A DNA stretch of 64,000 nucleotides, taken from assembly GCF_026626635.1 (NCBI RefSeq), contig NZ_JAPNKA010000001.1:10586501-10650500 (forward strand), given 5' to 3'. The notes beneath the pieces are model-generated. The model was not told where the DNA came from, searched no databases, and was given only the letters and a program-made list of their open reading frames with translations. Source of the stretch: Archangium lansingense. GTDB lineage: Bacteria; Myxococcota; Myxococcia; Myxococcales; Myxococcaceae. Positions within the stretch are counted from its first letter, which is position 1. Every line of letters starts with the position of its first letter. Positions 15,343 to 22,835 of the stretch are shown here, piece by piece. Both the position numbers and the translations under genes were made by a program.

Positions 15343-16194
15343 CTACAGCCCCGCCGCGTCCGCGAACTGCACCAGTTCCGACACCAGCTCGTTCGGCCGC
15401 TCGATCTGCGGGATGTGGCCGAACCGCTCCACCACCCGCACCCTCGAATGCTCCGGCAGGTGCGAGCGGAAGAAGTCCAGGCTCTGCCGGGGCAGCAGTT
15501 TCTCACTCCCACCCCAGACGAACAGCACGGGCATGGCGAGCGACTGAAGCACGTCGGGCTTGAGGTACTCGCGCGTGGCCAGCGCGTCCGCGCTCAGCGC
15601 CTTCACCGCGGGAGTGGAGTAGATGCCGCGCACCATGTCCGCCAGCAGCATCATCATCAGAGGCGGACGGTGGAAGAGGCGCCGGGTGAGCGCGCGCGAC
15701 TGCTCGGCCGTGCGCACATCCATGGCCTGGAGCACCTCCACGAAGAACTCGTGCCCCACGTCCGCGCCCGCGGGCGCCACCAGCCCCAACGCCTTCACCA
15801 GCTCAGGATGCTCGGCCGCCAGCTGTACGGACAAGGCTCCGCCCAACGAGTTGCCCACCACGAAGGAGGGGCCCCCCACCACCTTGCGGCAGTACTCCAC
15901 CAACATGTCGTACTGGCCGCGCACGCATACAGGCCCCAGGCAGTACTCGGGAGAGAAGCCGTGCCCCGGCAGGTCCACCGCCAGCACCCGCTCGAAACGC
16001 CTGGCCAGCCCGAAGAAGACGCGCGCGAAGCCGTTGGCCGTCCCTCCCAGCCCGTGCACCAGCAGCAGCGTCGGCCCCTTCCCGCTCCCCTTCAGCTCGT
16101 AGTGGTGCAGCCGCTGTCCGGCCACGTCCACCATGCTCGACCGCACCCCGCGCGCTACCAGCATCCGCCGGGTGACTTCCTGTAGCCCTGACAT
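15343..16194 (-). CDS. Alpha/beta hydrolase
   Basis: This 283-aa alpha/beta-fold hydrolase has an oxyanion motif LLVHGLGGTANGF, a nucleophile elbow GNSLGG and a late His in ERFGHIPQIERP. The Asp is likely in VLFVWGGSEKLLP, which here reads Ser/Glu rather than the usual Asp at the acid position. It has no signal peptide. The family covers esterases, haloperoxidase-like and lactone hydrolases, so the substrate cannot be inferred. It lies 39 bp upstream of ctpA on the same strand; ATG 16194 is preferred over 16203. Confidence 0.75.
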   Translation of the reverse strand: MSGLQEVTRRMLVARGVRSSMVDVAGQRLHHYELKGSGKGPTLLLVHGLGGTANGFARVFFGLARRFERVLAVDLPGHGFSPEYCLGPVCVRGQYDMLVEYCRKVVGGPSFVVGNSLGGALSVQLAAEHPELVKALGLVAPAGADVGHEFFVEVLQAMDVRTAEQSRALTRRLFHRPPLMMMLLADMVRGIYSTPAVKALSADALATREYLKPDVLQSLAMPVLFVWGGSEKLLPRQSLDFFRSHLPEHSRVRVVERFGHIPQIERPNELVSELVQFADAAGL

Positions 16195-16296
16195 GAGATC
16201 CACGGCCGGAGATTAATGATCTCCATGCCGCATCGCATCATTTCCGCGTTGCATCCTTCCACGAGTGGACGCCCGGCCGCCGAGGAATCCAGGGAA

Positions 16297-17331
16297 TCAG
16301 CCCTGGAGCGTGATGCGCCGGCCCTCTTCCGCGCTGCGCACCGCCGCCTCGATGACCCGGATGACCTGGCCAGCGCTCTCCGCTGTCACAGGCACCGGCC
16401 CCTCGCCAGCGATGGCCGCGGCCAGTTGACGGTAGAACTCCTCGTAGCGGCCCGGCAGGCCCGGCAGGCCCGGCACGCTCCCGCCGCGGCTCAGCCGACC
16501 GGAACGCTCAGAGGACTCGACGCCCCAACCAGCCTGACCCGGCCGGAGTCCCGCCCCGAGCTGCTCCTCCTGCGGATCCAACCCGTACTTGCTCCACGCA
16601 TCCGCCTCGCCCTGCAGCACGAAGCGAGGCCAGGGCTCGTGCACCACCGAGCCCGAGTGCAGGATGACGCGCAGCTCGCCATAGCGAAGCAGCAGGTGGA
16701 ACCAGTCCGTGGCCCGCGCTCCCGTCCGCTGCCGGCCGAGGTCCGCGCTGATGGACTCTGGCAGACCAAACAACTGGAGGGCTTGATCGATCAGGTGCGA
16801 GCCGAGATCCCACAGCGTGCCGCCGCCCGGGATGTCCTCCTCCTTCCAGCGCGCCTTCACCTGAGGCCGGAAGCGATCGAAGTGGCTCTCGAAGCTGTAC
16901 AGCCGGCCCAGCCGTCCCTGCTCCAGCAACTGGCGCACGGAGAGGAAGTCCCCATCCCAGCGCCGGTTGTGGAAGACGGTCAGGCACCGGCTGCGCTCGC
17001 GGGCCAGCGTATCCAGCCGCGTGGCCTCGGCTGAGCTCAGGGTGAAGGGCTTCTCCACCACCACATGTTTACCGGCCAGGAGTGCCCGCTCCGCCAGTGC
17101 AGCGTGCGAGTCGTTGGGCGTGGCGATGATGAGAAGGTCCAGCGACGGGTCCGCCAGCAGCTCGTCTTGAGAGAGCACGCGCACGCCCGGCCAGTCGCGA
17201 GAGACCTCCTCGGCCCGGCGAGTGGCGACCGCCGCGAGGGTGAAGGCAGGTTCCGAGGCGAGCAGCGGCGCATGGAAGCGAGCACCGGACAGGCCGTAGC
17301 CGATCAATCCCGTGCGAATGGGAGGAGTCAT
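16297..17331 (-). CDS. Gfo/Idh/MocA-family oxidoreductase
   Basis: This 344-aa NAD(P)-dependent dehydrogenase acts on sugars, inositols or similar polyols. The N-terminal Rossmann motif reads GLIGYGLSGARFHAPLL and the signature Lys is in VVVEKPFTL. The substrate domain includes DLGSHLIDQALQLFG, with the usual Asp and His. Its ATG overlaps the stop of the envC-like gene by four bases, so it is in the ftsEX operon although its chemistry has no obvious link to division. A short insertion PGLPGLPG near residue 290 comes from a tandem DNA repeat. Confidence 0.85.
   Translation of the reverse strand: MTPPIRTGLIGYGLSGARFHAPLLASEPAFTLAAVATRRAEEVSRDWPGVRVLSQDELLADPSLDLLIIATPNDSHAALAERALLAGKHVVVEKPFTLSSAEATRLDTLARERSRCLTVFHNRRWDGDFLSVRQLLEQGRLGRLYSFESHFDRFRPQVKARWKEEDIPGGGTLWDLGSHLIDQALQLFGLPESISADLGRQRTGARATDWFHLLLRYGELRVILHSGSVVHEPWPRFVLQGEADAWSKYGLDPQEEQLGAGLRPGQAGWGVESSERSGRLSRGGSVPGLPGLPGRYEEFYRQLAAAIAGEGPVPVTAESAGQVIRVIEAAVRSAEEGRRITLQG
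16449..16475. repeat. Three tandem copies of a 9-bp unit
   Basis: GGCCCGGCA occurs three times in a row inside the oxidoreductase gene and encodes the PGLPGLPG stretch. It is in frame, so copy number changes would add or remove three residues. Confidence 0.7.
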
Positions 17332-18497
17332 CGCGCCAACCAGGGGGCAGGATCCACCGCCTGCCCGGCTCGGCGGATCTCGAAGTACAGGTAGGCGCCC
17401 TTGAGCGACCCCGTGTCGCCCACCTCGCCCACCACGTCACCGGCGGCCACTTGGGCGCCCACCTCCTGGGACACGGAGGCCAGGTGCGCCACCAGCGTGT
17501 GATAGCCGCCACCATGGTCCAGGATGAGCAGGTTGCCGTAGCCGCGCATCCATCCCGCGTAGGCCACGGTGCCCTCCGCCACGGCCTTCACTGGCGTGCC
17601 CGCGGACGCACGGATGTCCACGCCCTTCTGCACGGTGACGGTGTTGAAGCGCGGGTTCACCACCTTGCCGAAGCCCACCTCGATGACGCCCGGCGAGGGG
17701 AACGGCAGCTTGCCCTTGAGTGAGCCGAAACCGGACGCAGCCGGGCCCTCATTCAGGTCCTGGATGACGCGGGTGAGGTCCGCGTCCGCCTGCTCCAGCT
17801 CGCGCACCATGCGCCGAGCCAACTCCGCCTCGCCCTTGATGGCGCCGACCACTTCCTCGAGCGCCGCCTGCTGGGCCCTCGACAACGCCTCCTGCTCGCG
17901 CAGAAAGCCCAGCCGCACGTCCAGCGAGCCCTTCAACCGGCGCAGCTCGGCCGCCGACTGGCGCCGCAACCGCGCCACCCGCTGCACCGTGCGCAGCAAC
18001 CTCAGGTCCTCTTCGAGCGTCGCCCGCAGCGCACGCGAGCGCCACACCATGGCGGAGAAGTCCCGCGCGCTCAGCAGCACCTCCAGAGGCCGACGGCGCA
18101 TCAGCCGGTACATGCCCCACAGGCGCGGGGACAGCCGGCGCATCTGCCCACGCAGCATCTCCTGCGTCACCGCGTCCTCCTGCTCGGCCACCGCCAGGCG
18201 CTTGCGGAAGACGGTCAGGTCGCGCTCCAGCGCCTTCACCCGCTGCGAGCTGGTGACCGCCCGCTGCTCCACCATCTCCAGCACTTCCAGTGCGGACACC
18301 TTGCGAGACTCGATGAGCGCAAGTGCCGCCCGCTGCGTGGTCAGCTTCTCGCGCACCGCCGCTCGCTCCGCCGCCTCGTCCAGCGCGGGCGGTTGTTCCG
18401 CTGCCCCTTCCTGGGCGGACGGCGGGGAAGCCTGCTCCTCTTGAGCGAGGGCCGCACCACCCCACAGCAGCAGTGAGAGGAGGACGAGCCGGCTCAT
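17328..18497 (-). CDS. envC: EnvC-like murein hydrolase activator (degenerate LytM)
   Basis: This 389-aa protein has a signal peptide, a long coiled coil (about 30-260) and a C-terminal LytM/M23 fold (about 285-389). Zinc ligands are altered: the usual HxGxD His is replaced (QKGVDIRA) and the final HxH-type position reads LYFEIR instead of LHFEIR, as in E. coli EnvC. It is therefore more likely an amidase activator than a peptidase. It would dock on FtsX and pass the signal to periplasmic amidases during septal wall splitting. Its start overlaps the end of ftsX (ATGA type), and its end overlaps the oxidoreductase. Confidence 0.85.
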   Translation of the reverse strand: MSRLVLLSLLLWGGAALAQEEQASPPSAQEGAAEQPPALDEAAERAAVREKLTTQRAALALIESRKVSALEVLEMVEQRAVTSSQRVKALERDLTVFRKRLAVAEQEDAVTQEMLRGQMRRLSPRLWGMYRLMRRRPLEVLLSARDFSAMVWRSRALRATLEEDLRLLRTVQRVARLRRQSAAELRRLKGSLDVRLGFLREQEALSRAQQAALEEVVGAIKGEAELARRMVRELEQADADLTRVIQDLNEGPAASGFGSLKGKLPFPSPGVIEVGFGKVVNPRFNTVTVQKGVDIRASAGTPVKAVAEGTVAYAGWMRGYGNLLILDHGGGYHTLVAHLASVSQEVGAQVAAGDVVGEVGDTGSLKGAYLYFEIRRAGQAVDPAPWLAR

Positions 18498-19396
18498 ACC
18501 CGGAGGAAGCGCCCCACCGCGATGAAGCTGCCGCCCAGTCCCAGCGCGCAGCCCGCCGCCAGCAGTTGCAGGGCGATGCCCGGCTCCAGCAGCGGCACCA
18601 TGCCGCCGGGCCCCACCAGGAAGGAGAAGAGCGAGGCCAACCCCGGCCCCGCCAGCCGCTCGAAGGCAACCAATCCCGCCAGCGCCACCCCGGCCCCGAG
18701 CAGCCCCTGCAGGAAGCCCTCGATGAGGAAGGGCGCCTTGACGAAGCGGTCCGTCGCGCCCACCAGCTTCTGGATTTCAATCTCCCCGCGCCGCGCGTAG
18801 ATGGCGAGCTGCAGCGTCGCGGACACGATGACCACGGTGGCCAGCAGCACCACGGCGAAGGCCACCCACCCGCCATAGCGCAGCGCCTTCGAGATGGCCG
18901 AGAGCCGCTCCACCGCCTCCTCGCCGTAGTCCACGCCGGTGACGCCGGGCATGGCGCGCAACTGCTGCGCCAGCGCCTTGAGCGCGCCAGGGGTGCGCCG
19001 GTCCGCGGGGACCTCCAGCTCCAACGAGGGCGGCAACGGGTTCTCCGGCAATTGCGCCAACGCCTCGCCCAGGTCACCCAGCTCGTTCGCCAGACGCATG
19101 AGCGCGGCCTGAGGGGGAACCAGCGAGGCCCGGCCACCACTGACGGTCACCATCCGCTCGCGAAGCACCTCGGCGCCCTCTTCGTCGAGCTCGGGGGAGA
19201 GGTAGACCGTCACCTGCACCTCACCGCCGAGCGAGCCGATGAGCGCATCCACCATCCGGCCCGTGGCCTGAGCCAGCCCCGCGGAGAAGAGGGCGATGGC
19301 GATGGTGGTCACCGCGATGAAGTGGATGAAGGGCGCATGCCGCAGGCCCGAGGCCGCCGAGCGCCAGAAATAGGCCGCCTTCGCGAGCACGCTCAT
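18494..19396 (-). CDS. ftsX: Cell-division ABC permease FtsX
   Basis: This 300-aa protein has a first membrane segment at about 25-45 (FIHFIAVTTIAIALFSAGLA) and an extracytoplasmic domain to about 170 (VTVYLSPELDEEGAEVLRE, PGVTGVDYGEEAVERL). Three more segments form an FtsX core (VAFAVVLLATVVIVSATLQL; KLVGATDRFVKAPFLIEG is the characteristic loop). It pairs with FtsE to control peptidoglycan hydrolysis through the EnvC-like protein. It overlaps ftsE and envC by four bases each, so the three are translationally coupled. Confidence 0.92.
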   Translation of the reverse strand: MSVLAKAAYFWRSAASGLRHAPFIHFIAVTTIAIALFSAGLAQATGRMVDALIGSLGGEVQVTVYLSPELDEEGAEVLRERMVTVSGGRASLVPPQAALMRLANELGDLGEALAQLPENPLPPSLELEVPADRRTPGALKALAQQLRAMPGVTGVDYGEEAVERLSAISKALRYGGWVAFAVVLLATVVIVSATLQLAIYARRGEIEIQKLVGATDRFVKAPFLIEGFLQGLLGAGVALAGLVAFERLAGPGLASLFSFLVGPGGMVPLLEPGIALQLLAAGCALGLGGSFIAVGRFLRV

Positions 19397-20088
19397 CCCT
19401 GGGCCATCCGCCGGGCGGCCTTCACGCCGTCCTCGTCCGAGACGATGAAACCATTCTCCAGCCGCAGGGTGCGCTTCTGGTAGCGGGTGATGAGGCTGGT
19501 GTCGTGAGTGGCCACCATCACGGTCGTGCCCCGCGCGTTCACATCCATGAGCAGGTCCATGATCTCCAGGGTGAGCGCCGGGTCCAGGTTACCGGTGGGC
19601 TCGTCGGCCAGGAGGATGGTCGGATCGTTGACGAGCGCCCGGGCAATCACCACGCGCTGCTGCTCACCACCGGAGAGCTTCAGGGGCAGAGAGCCCGCCT
19701 TGTGCTGAAGACCCACCAGCTTGAGCATGCGCTGCACGCGCTCGCGAGCCACGGAGCGGGGCACGCCCAGCACGTCCAGGGCGAAGGCCACGTTGTCCTC
19801 CACGGTGCGGTGGGGCAGCAGCTTGAAGTCCTGGAACACCACCCCGATGTTGCGCCGCAGGTAGGGGACGGCCGACTCGCGGATGCGCGCGATGTTCCGC
19901 CCGCCCACGAGAATCTGTCCCTTGGTGGCCTTCTCGCCGCAGAAGATGAGCTTCATGAGCGTCGTCTTCCCCGCGCCCGAGGGCCCGGTGAGGAAGACGA
20001 ACTCGCCCTTCTGCACGTGCAGGTTGATGTCCGAGAGGACGGGCGGATCGCCTGGATACGCCTTGTAGACGTGGAACATCTGGATCAT
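19393..20088 (-). CDS. ftsE: Cell-division ATPase FtsE
   Basis: This 231-aa ABC ATPase has Walker A GPSGAGKTT at 35-43, the ABC signature LSGGEQQR and Walker B ILLADEPTGNLDP. It powers FtsX at the septum. It is the first gene of a minus-strand run ftsE-ftsX-envC-oxidoreductase, continuing after short gaps to a hydrolase and ctpA. The region immediately upstream (20092-20222) contains a degenerate copy of a transporter 5' end, which means the native ftsE promoter lies in or beyond rearranged DNA. Confidence 0.93.
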   Translation of the reverse strand: MIQMFHVYKAYPGDPPVLSDINLHVQKGEFVFLTGPSGAGKTTLMKLIFCGEKATKGQILVGGRNIARIRESAVPYLRRNIGVVFQDFKLLPHRTVEDNVAFALDVLGVPRSVARERVQRMLKLVGLQHKAGSLPLKLSGGEQQRVVIARALVNDPTILLADEPTGNLDPALTLEIMDLLMDVNARGTTVMVATHDTSLITRYQKRTLRLENGFIVSDEDGVKAARRMAQG

Positions 20089-20091
20089 CGG

Positions 20092-20222
20092 CGGGTCCGA
20101 TTATGGACCCGTAGACGCCACCTGGCCACGTTAGGAACGTGGCTTCCCGCGCGACCCGGAGTGCGCCTCCCCCCCCCGGGCCGTAGGTGCCTCGTCGGCC
20201 TGCTCGCCAGGCAAGCGCGGCC
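20092..20222 (+). pseudogene. Degenerate copy 1 of the SLC13/DASS gene 5' end
   Basis: An inverted repeat (CGGGTCC 20092-20098, GGACCCG 20105-20111) is followed by GGAACGTGGCTTCCCGC (20136 on) and CGACCCGGAGTGCG, then GGCCTGCTCGCC near 20200. The same order is seen upstream of and inside copies 2 (21107 on) and 3 (22790 on). The frame is destroyed by a C-run and other changes. Only about the first 30 codons remain. The remainder of 20223-20454 has no gene I can support; it holds the promoter region of the next gene. Confidence 0.65.
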
Positions 20223-20454
20223 GGCCCTCACATGAACGAGATTTTGCCCGGCCACATCTTCGGCCCTCAGGGAGGTGTTGGCCTGGAGCGGGCACCCGGA
20301 CAGGCAAGGCGCCGGTGCTCGACCCGCCGCCCCTGGGCTCCAGATTGCCGGCGCACGCCCACCGGCCCATGCACGTATCCGAGGGGGCGTCCCTATCCAT
20401 CACCTGAGCTGCACAGAGCCGCGACCGAGAGGTGCAGCGAAGGAGCCGGCAGCC

Positions 20455-21072
20455 ATGACGGAGCAAGAGGCCTATTTGAAGAAGATGGAGGCGGAGAAGC
20501 AGCGAATCGACGCCCGGATTGCCGAAACCGAGGCCGAGGCCGACGTCCGCCAGGCAGCTGACGAAATCAAGGAACTGTCCGGGGCGAAGCGCCGGGCCGA
20601 GAACTTCCGCCGCAAGCTGGAGGAAATCCGCAAGCGGGGGACCGAGGACTTCGAGAACGGCAAGGTGGAGCTGCGCAGGGCCTACGCGGACCTCGATAAG
20701 GCCGTCATCGAGATGGAATCAAAGGTGGAGGTCATCCGCGCGGGCTATGAGCGCAAGCGGGAGGCGGAGCTGCGAAGCCTTGGCGCCCAGTTCGATGGCT
20801 GGGAGGCGTCCATGGCCCGAACCCGTGCCGAGGACTCGCTGCTGTCGCGCGAGGAGTTCAACTTCCTGCGTCGCTCGCTCCAGAACACCCAGGCGGTGCT
20901 CAAGGACCTGATGACCAGCAAGGGCAAGGACTGGCCCCGGCTGAAGAAGGAGTACGAGGCCGCCTGGAATGACCTGTGCGAGCGCTCCGAGAAGATCCGC
21001 GCCGACACCGTGAAGGCAGAGCAGCCCGCCGGAGAGCAGCCCGCCGGAGAGCAGCCCACCCCGCAGACGTGA
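20455..21072 (+). CDS. Coiled-coil protein of unknown function
   Basis: This 205-aa protein is almost wholly helical and charged. Heptad-like Lys/Glu/Arg patterns run from residue 5 to about 170. The tail repeats AEQPAGEQPAGEQP. The N-terminal half resembles small coiled-coil stress proteins of the sll1863 type, but that is a weak match from composition. ATG 20455 is supported by GAAGGAG at 20439-20445. It has no signal peptide. It lies between degenerate copy 1 and pseudogene copy 2 of the DASS gene, so it may be cargo brought in by the same kind of rearrangement. Confidence 0.7.
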   Translation: MTEQEAYLKKMEAEKQRIDARIAETEAEADVRQAADEIKELSGAKRRAENFRRKLEEIRKRGTEDFENGKVELRRAYADLDKAVIEMESKVEVIRAGYERKREAELRSLGAQFDGWEASMARTRAEDSLLSREEFNFLRRSLQNTQAVLKDLMTSKGKDWPRLKKEYEAAWNDLCERSEKIRADTVKAEQPAGEQPAGEQPTPQT

Positions 21073-21106
21073 GGGGTTCGACTGCATCGTCCACTGATGA
21101 CCACCT

Positions 21107-21128
21107 GCGGGGCCGATGATGGCCCCGC
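21107..21128 (+). terminator. Hairpin at the head of DASS copy 2
   Basis: GCGGGGCC and GGCCCCGC form a perfect 8-bp stem with a 6-nt loop, 34 bp after the coiled-coil gene. Equivalent hairpins head copy 1 (20092-20111) and, less perfectly, copy 3 (22790-22806), so the element belongs to the duplicated unit. Confidence 0.5.
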
Positions 21129-21155
21129 TCGTGCCGCCTGTGCCACGGTGGGCTC

Positions 21156-21792
21156 GTGGCTTCCCGCTCGACCCGGAGTGTGACCCCCACCTCGCCGCCC
21201 CGCGTGCGCCTGGTTGGCCTGCTCACCGGGCCGCTTGCCGCTGCCGCCCTCTTGCTTATCCCCTCGGGGCTCCACGCCGTGCCCGGCATGGGCCACCGCC
21301 CCGCCGCCGCCGCAGCCGTCGCCGCCTGGATGGCCCTCTCTCTGGTGGTTCTCCGAGGCCGTCCCCATGGCCTGGACCGCCCTCCTCCCCCTCGTCCTAT
21401 TCCCCGCGCTGGGCGTCCTCGACACCGGCGGCATGCCCGCCTCCCTCAGCCGCACCGCCCTACCCTACGTGGACCCCTACATCTTCCTCTTCCTCGGCGG
21501 CATGGCCCTGGGTGCCGCCATGGAGCAGTGGCACCTGCACCGGCGCATCGCCCTGCTCATCATGCGCGCCATCGGCACCGCTCCTCAGCGGCTGCTGTTC
21601 GGCATGCTGGTGGCCACCGCCTCCGTCTCCCTGTGGATCTCCAACACCGCCACCGCGGTGATGATGGTGCCCATCGGCATGGCCCTCATCTCCCAGCTCG
21701 AATCCGGCGAGAGCCGCAAGCTGGAGCACTTCGGCGCCGCGCTCATGCTCAGCGTGGCCTACGGCTCCAACGTCGGAGGAATCGGCACCAAG
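21156..21792 (+). pseudogene. Truncated, frameshifted copy 2 of the SLC13/DASS transporter
   Basis: Starting with GTG, the sequence tracks the intact gene at 22836 closely (VRLVGLLTGPLAAAALLL, PSGLHAVPGMGHRPAAAA). Near 21336-21343 it has four extra bases (a CTCT duplication) that shift the frame. The transporter reading then continues in another frame through WISNTATAVMM to NVGGIGTK. At 21792 homology stops abruptly and unrelated AT-richer DNA begins. It cannot encode a functional transporter. Confidence 0.88.
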
Positions 21793-21875
21793 CACATGTC
21801 TTCTTCGGAACAAACTCATTGGACTCCCGGCCTCCTCCCGTACGCCTTCCGTACCATGAAGGTTGTTGAGCATGA

Positions 21876-22379
21876 GTGTCAGGAAGAACGAATGAGTACG
21901 AGGCGGACAAAGAGATAAGATTGATTGTTTTGATGACCGCCATGGCTGTGCTCAGCGTCGGATGCGCCCACGGGCAACGGCCAGAAAACCGAATCTACGT
22001 CATCTCCGAGGATGCGCGTGGAGTCGGCTCCGCTCTCGGCACAGGCGGCGCTGGCTTCCGCGACTGCGATGCGGAGCATGTCCAATGCTTCAAAGAGTGT
22101 TGGAACGCCCCTACTCTGCCATGGCCTCACACGAAACGGGACGAATGGTATAACGAGTATTGCACCAGGGAATGCCGCAAGCAGTATATGGAATGCGAAA
22201 AGGAGAATGAGAAGAAGGCGAAAGAGCTGAAGTTCTCGCGCGTTGAGGACGCGGTTGGATGGATCCGGGCGCACAAGGCCGAAGTGGCGCTTGGTACGGT
22301 CGTCATCATCGCTGGCGTTGCCTTCGTCATTACGACTGGCGGCTCTGGCGCACTGATTCTGGCTCCTCTTGCCCTCTAA
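21876..22379 (+). CDS. Cys-rich lipoprotein with C-terminal membrane segment
   Basis: I do not recognise a named family. The N terminus has a hydrophobic stretch and lipobox (LSVGC), so the mature protein is probably a lipoprotein. A central Cys-rich block reads CDAEHVQCFKECWN and EYCTRECRKQYMECEKE, suggesting disulfides. A hydrophobic C-terminal segment (EVALGTVVIIAGVAFVITT) follows. The start is uncertain: GTG 21876 gives 167 aa, while ATG 21933 or TTG 21921 would start nearer the signal. Base composition is clearly more AT-rich than the surroundings. The next gene begins 12 bp downstream, so the two form a small foreign-looking operon. Confidence 0.7.
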   Translation: MSGRTNEYEADKEIRLIVLMTAMAVLSVGCAHGQRPENRIYVISEDARGVGSALGTGGAGFRDCDAEHVQCFKECWNAPTLPWPHTKRDEWYNEYCTRECRKQYMECEKENEKKAKELKFSRVEDAVGWIRAHKAEVALGTVVIIAGVAFVITTGGSGALILAPLAL

Positions 22380-22391
22380 CCTGGCGCACCC

Positions 22392-22769
22392 ATGACCTAT
22401 CATTCAAACTTCGATATTGACGCTGTCATGAAGACGCTCGGCACCGTGGGCGCGAAATACCCGGAGGGCACGCCGGAAGACGAGGCGCTCCGGATTGCCT
22501 CGGTGGCGTTGCTTTACCTCCGTGACATCCAGAAACTGGATGAATACCGCGATTATTTTCAGAGGTTCTTCACCTATAAGCCGGTGACCATTGCTCAAAC
22601 GTTCGCAACGAGAGAGGAAGCGGACAAGTGGCTCGCCAGTGGAAATGCCAGGGATGGCGATCTCGTCAAAATCGCTGACCAGGGCTTTGTCGTGTATGAC
22701 ATGCCGAAGGGATTGAAGTTCGTCCCGAGGCCGCTGCCGGAAGAACTGGAACCTCCAGATTCGAAGTAG
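22392..22769 (+). CDS. Small soluble partner of the Cys-rich lipoprotein
   Basis: This 125-aa acidic protein has no signal peptide. An N-terminal helical part (DEALRIASVALLYLRDIQKL) precedes a compact region with REEADKWLASG and GDLVKIADQGFVVYDMPKG. The close spacing after the lipoprotein gene (12 bp) and the shared AT-richer composition suggest a functional pair. From memory, such lipoprotein plus small-protein pairs recur in myxobacteria, and an effector/immunity relation is possible but unproven. Confidence 0.6.
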   Translation: MTYHSNFDIDAVMKTLGTVGAKYPEGTPEDEALRIASVALLYLRDIQKLDEYRDYFQRFFTYKPVTIAQTFATREEADKWLASGNARDGDLVKIADQGFVVYDMPKGLKFVPRPLPEELEPPDSK

Positions 22770-22835
22770 GCCCGCCTACAGGGACCAACCCCGGGCCCAT
22801 GGCCCCGCGCACGCCATCTGTGCCACGGTGGGAAC

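Noticed and set aside
17749..19140. A 463-codon minus-strand frame across ftsX and envC
   Set aside because: It is a frame-shifted reading of ftsX and envC with Arg/Trp/Ser bias. The ftsX and envC frames have clear family motifs.
20187..20561. Plus-strand 124-codon frame upstream of the coiled-coil gene
   Set aside because: It overlaps the start of a better-supported gene in another frame and has no ribosome site.
21214..21918. A continuous 234-codon frame that looks like a short transporter
   Set aside because: Its first about 45 codons are out of frame relative to the intact gene and its end runs into unrelated DNA. It is a pseudogene product, not a separate gene.
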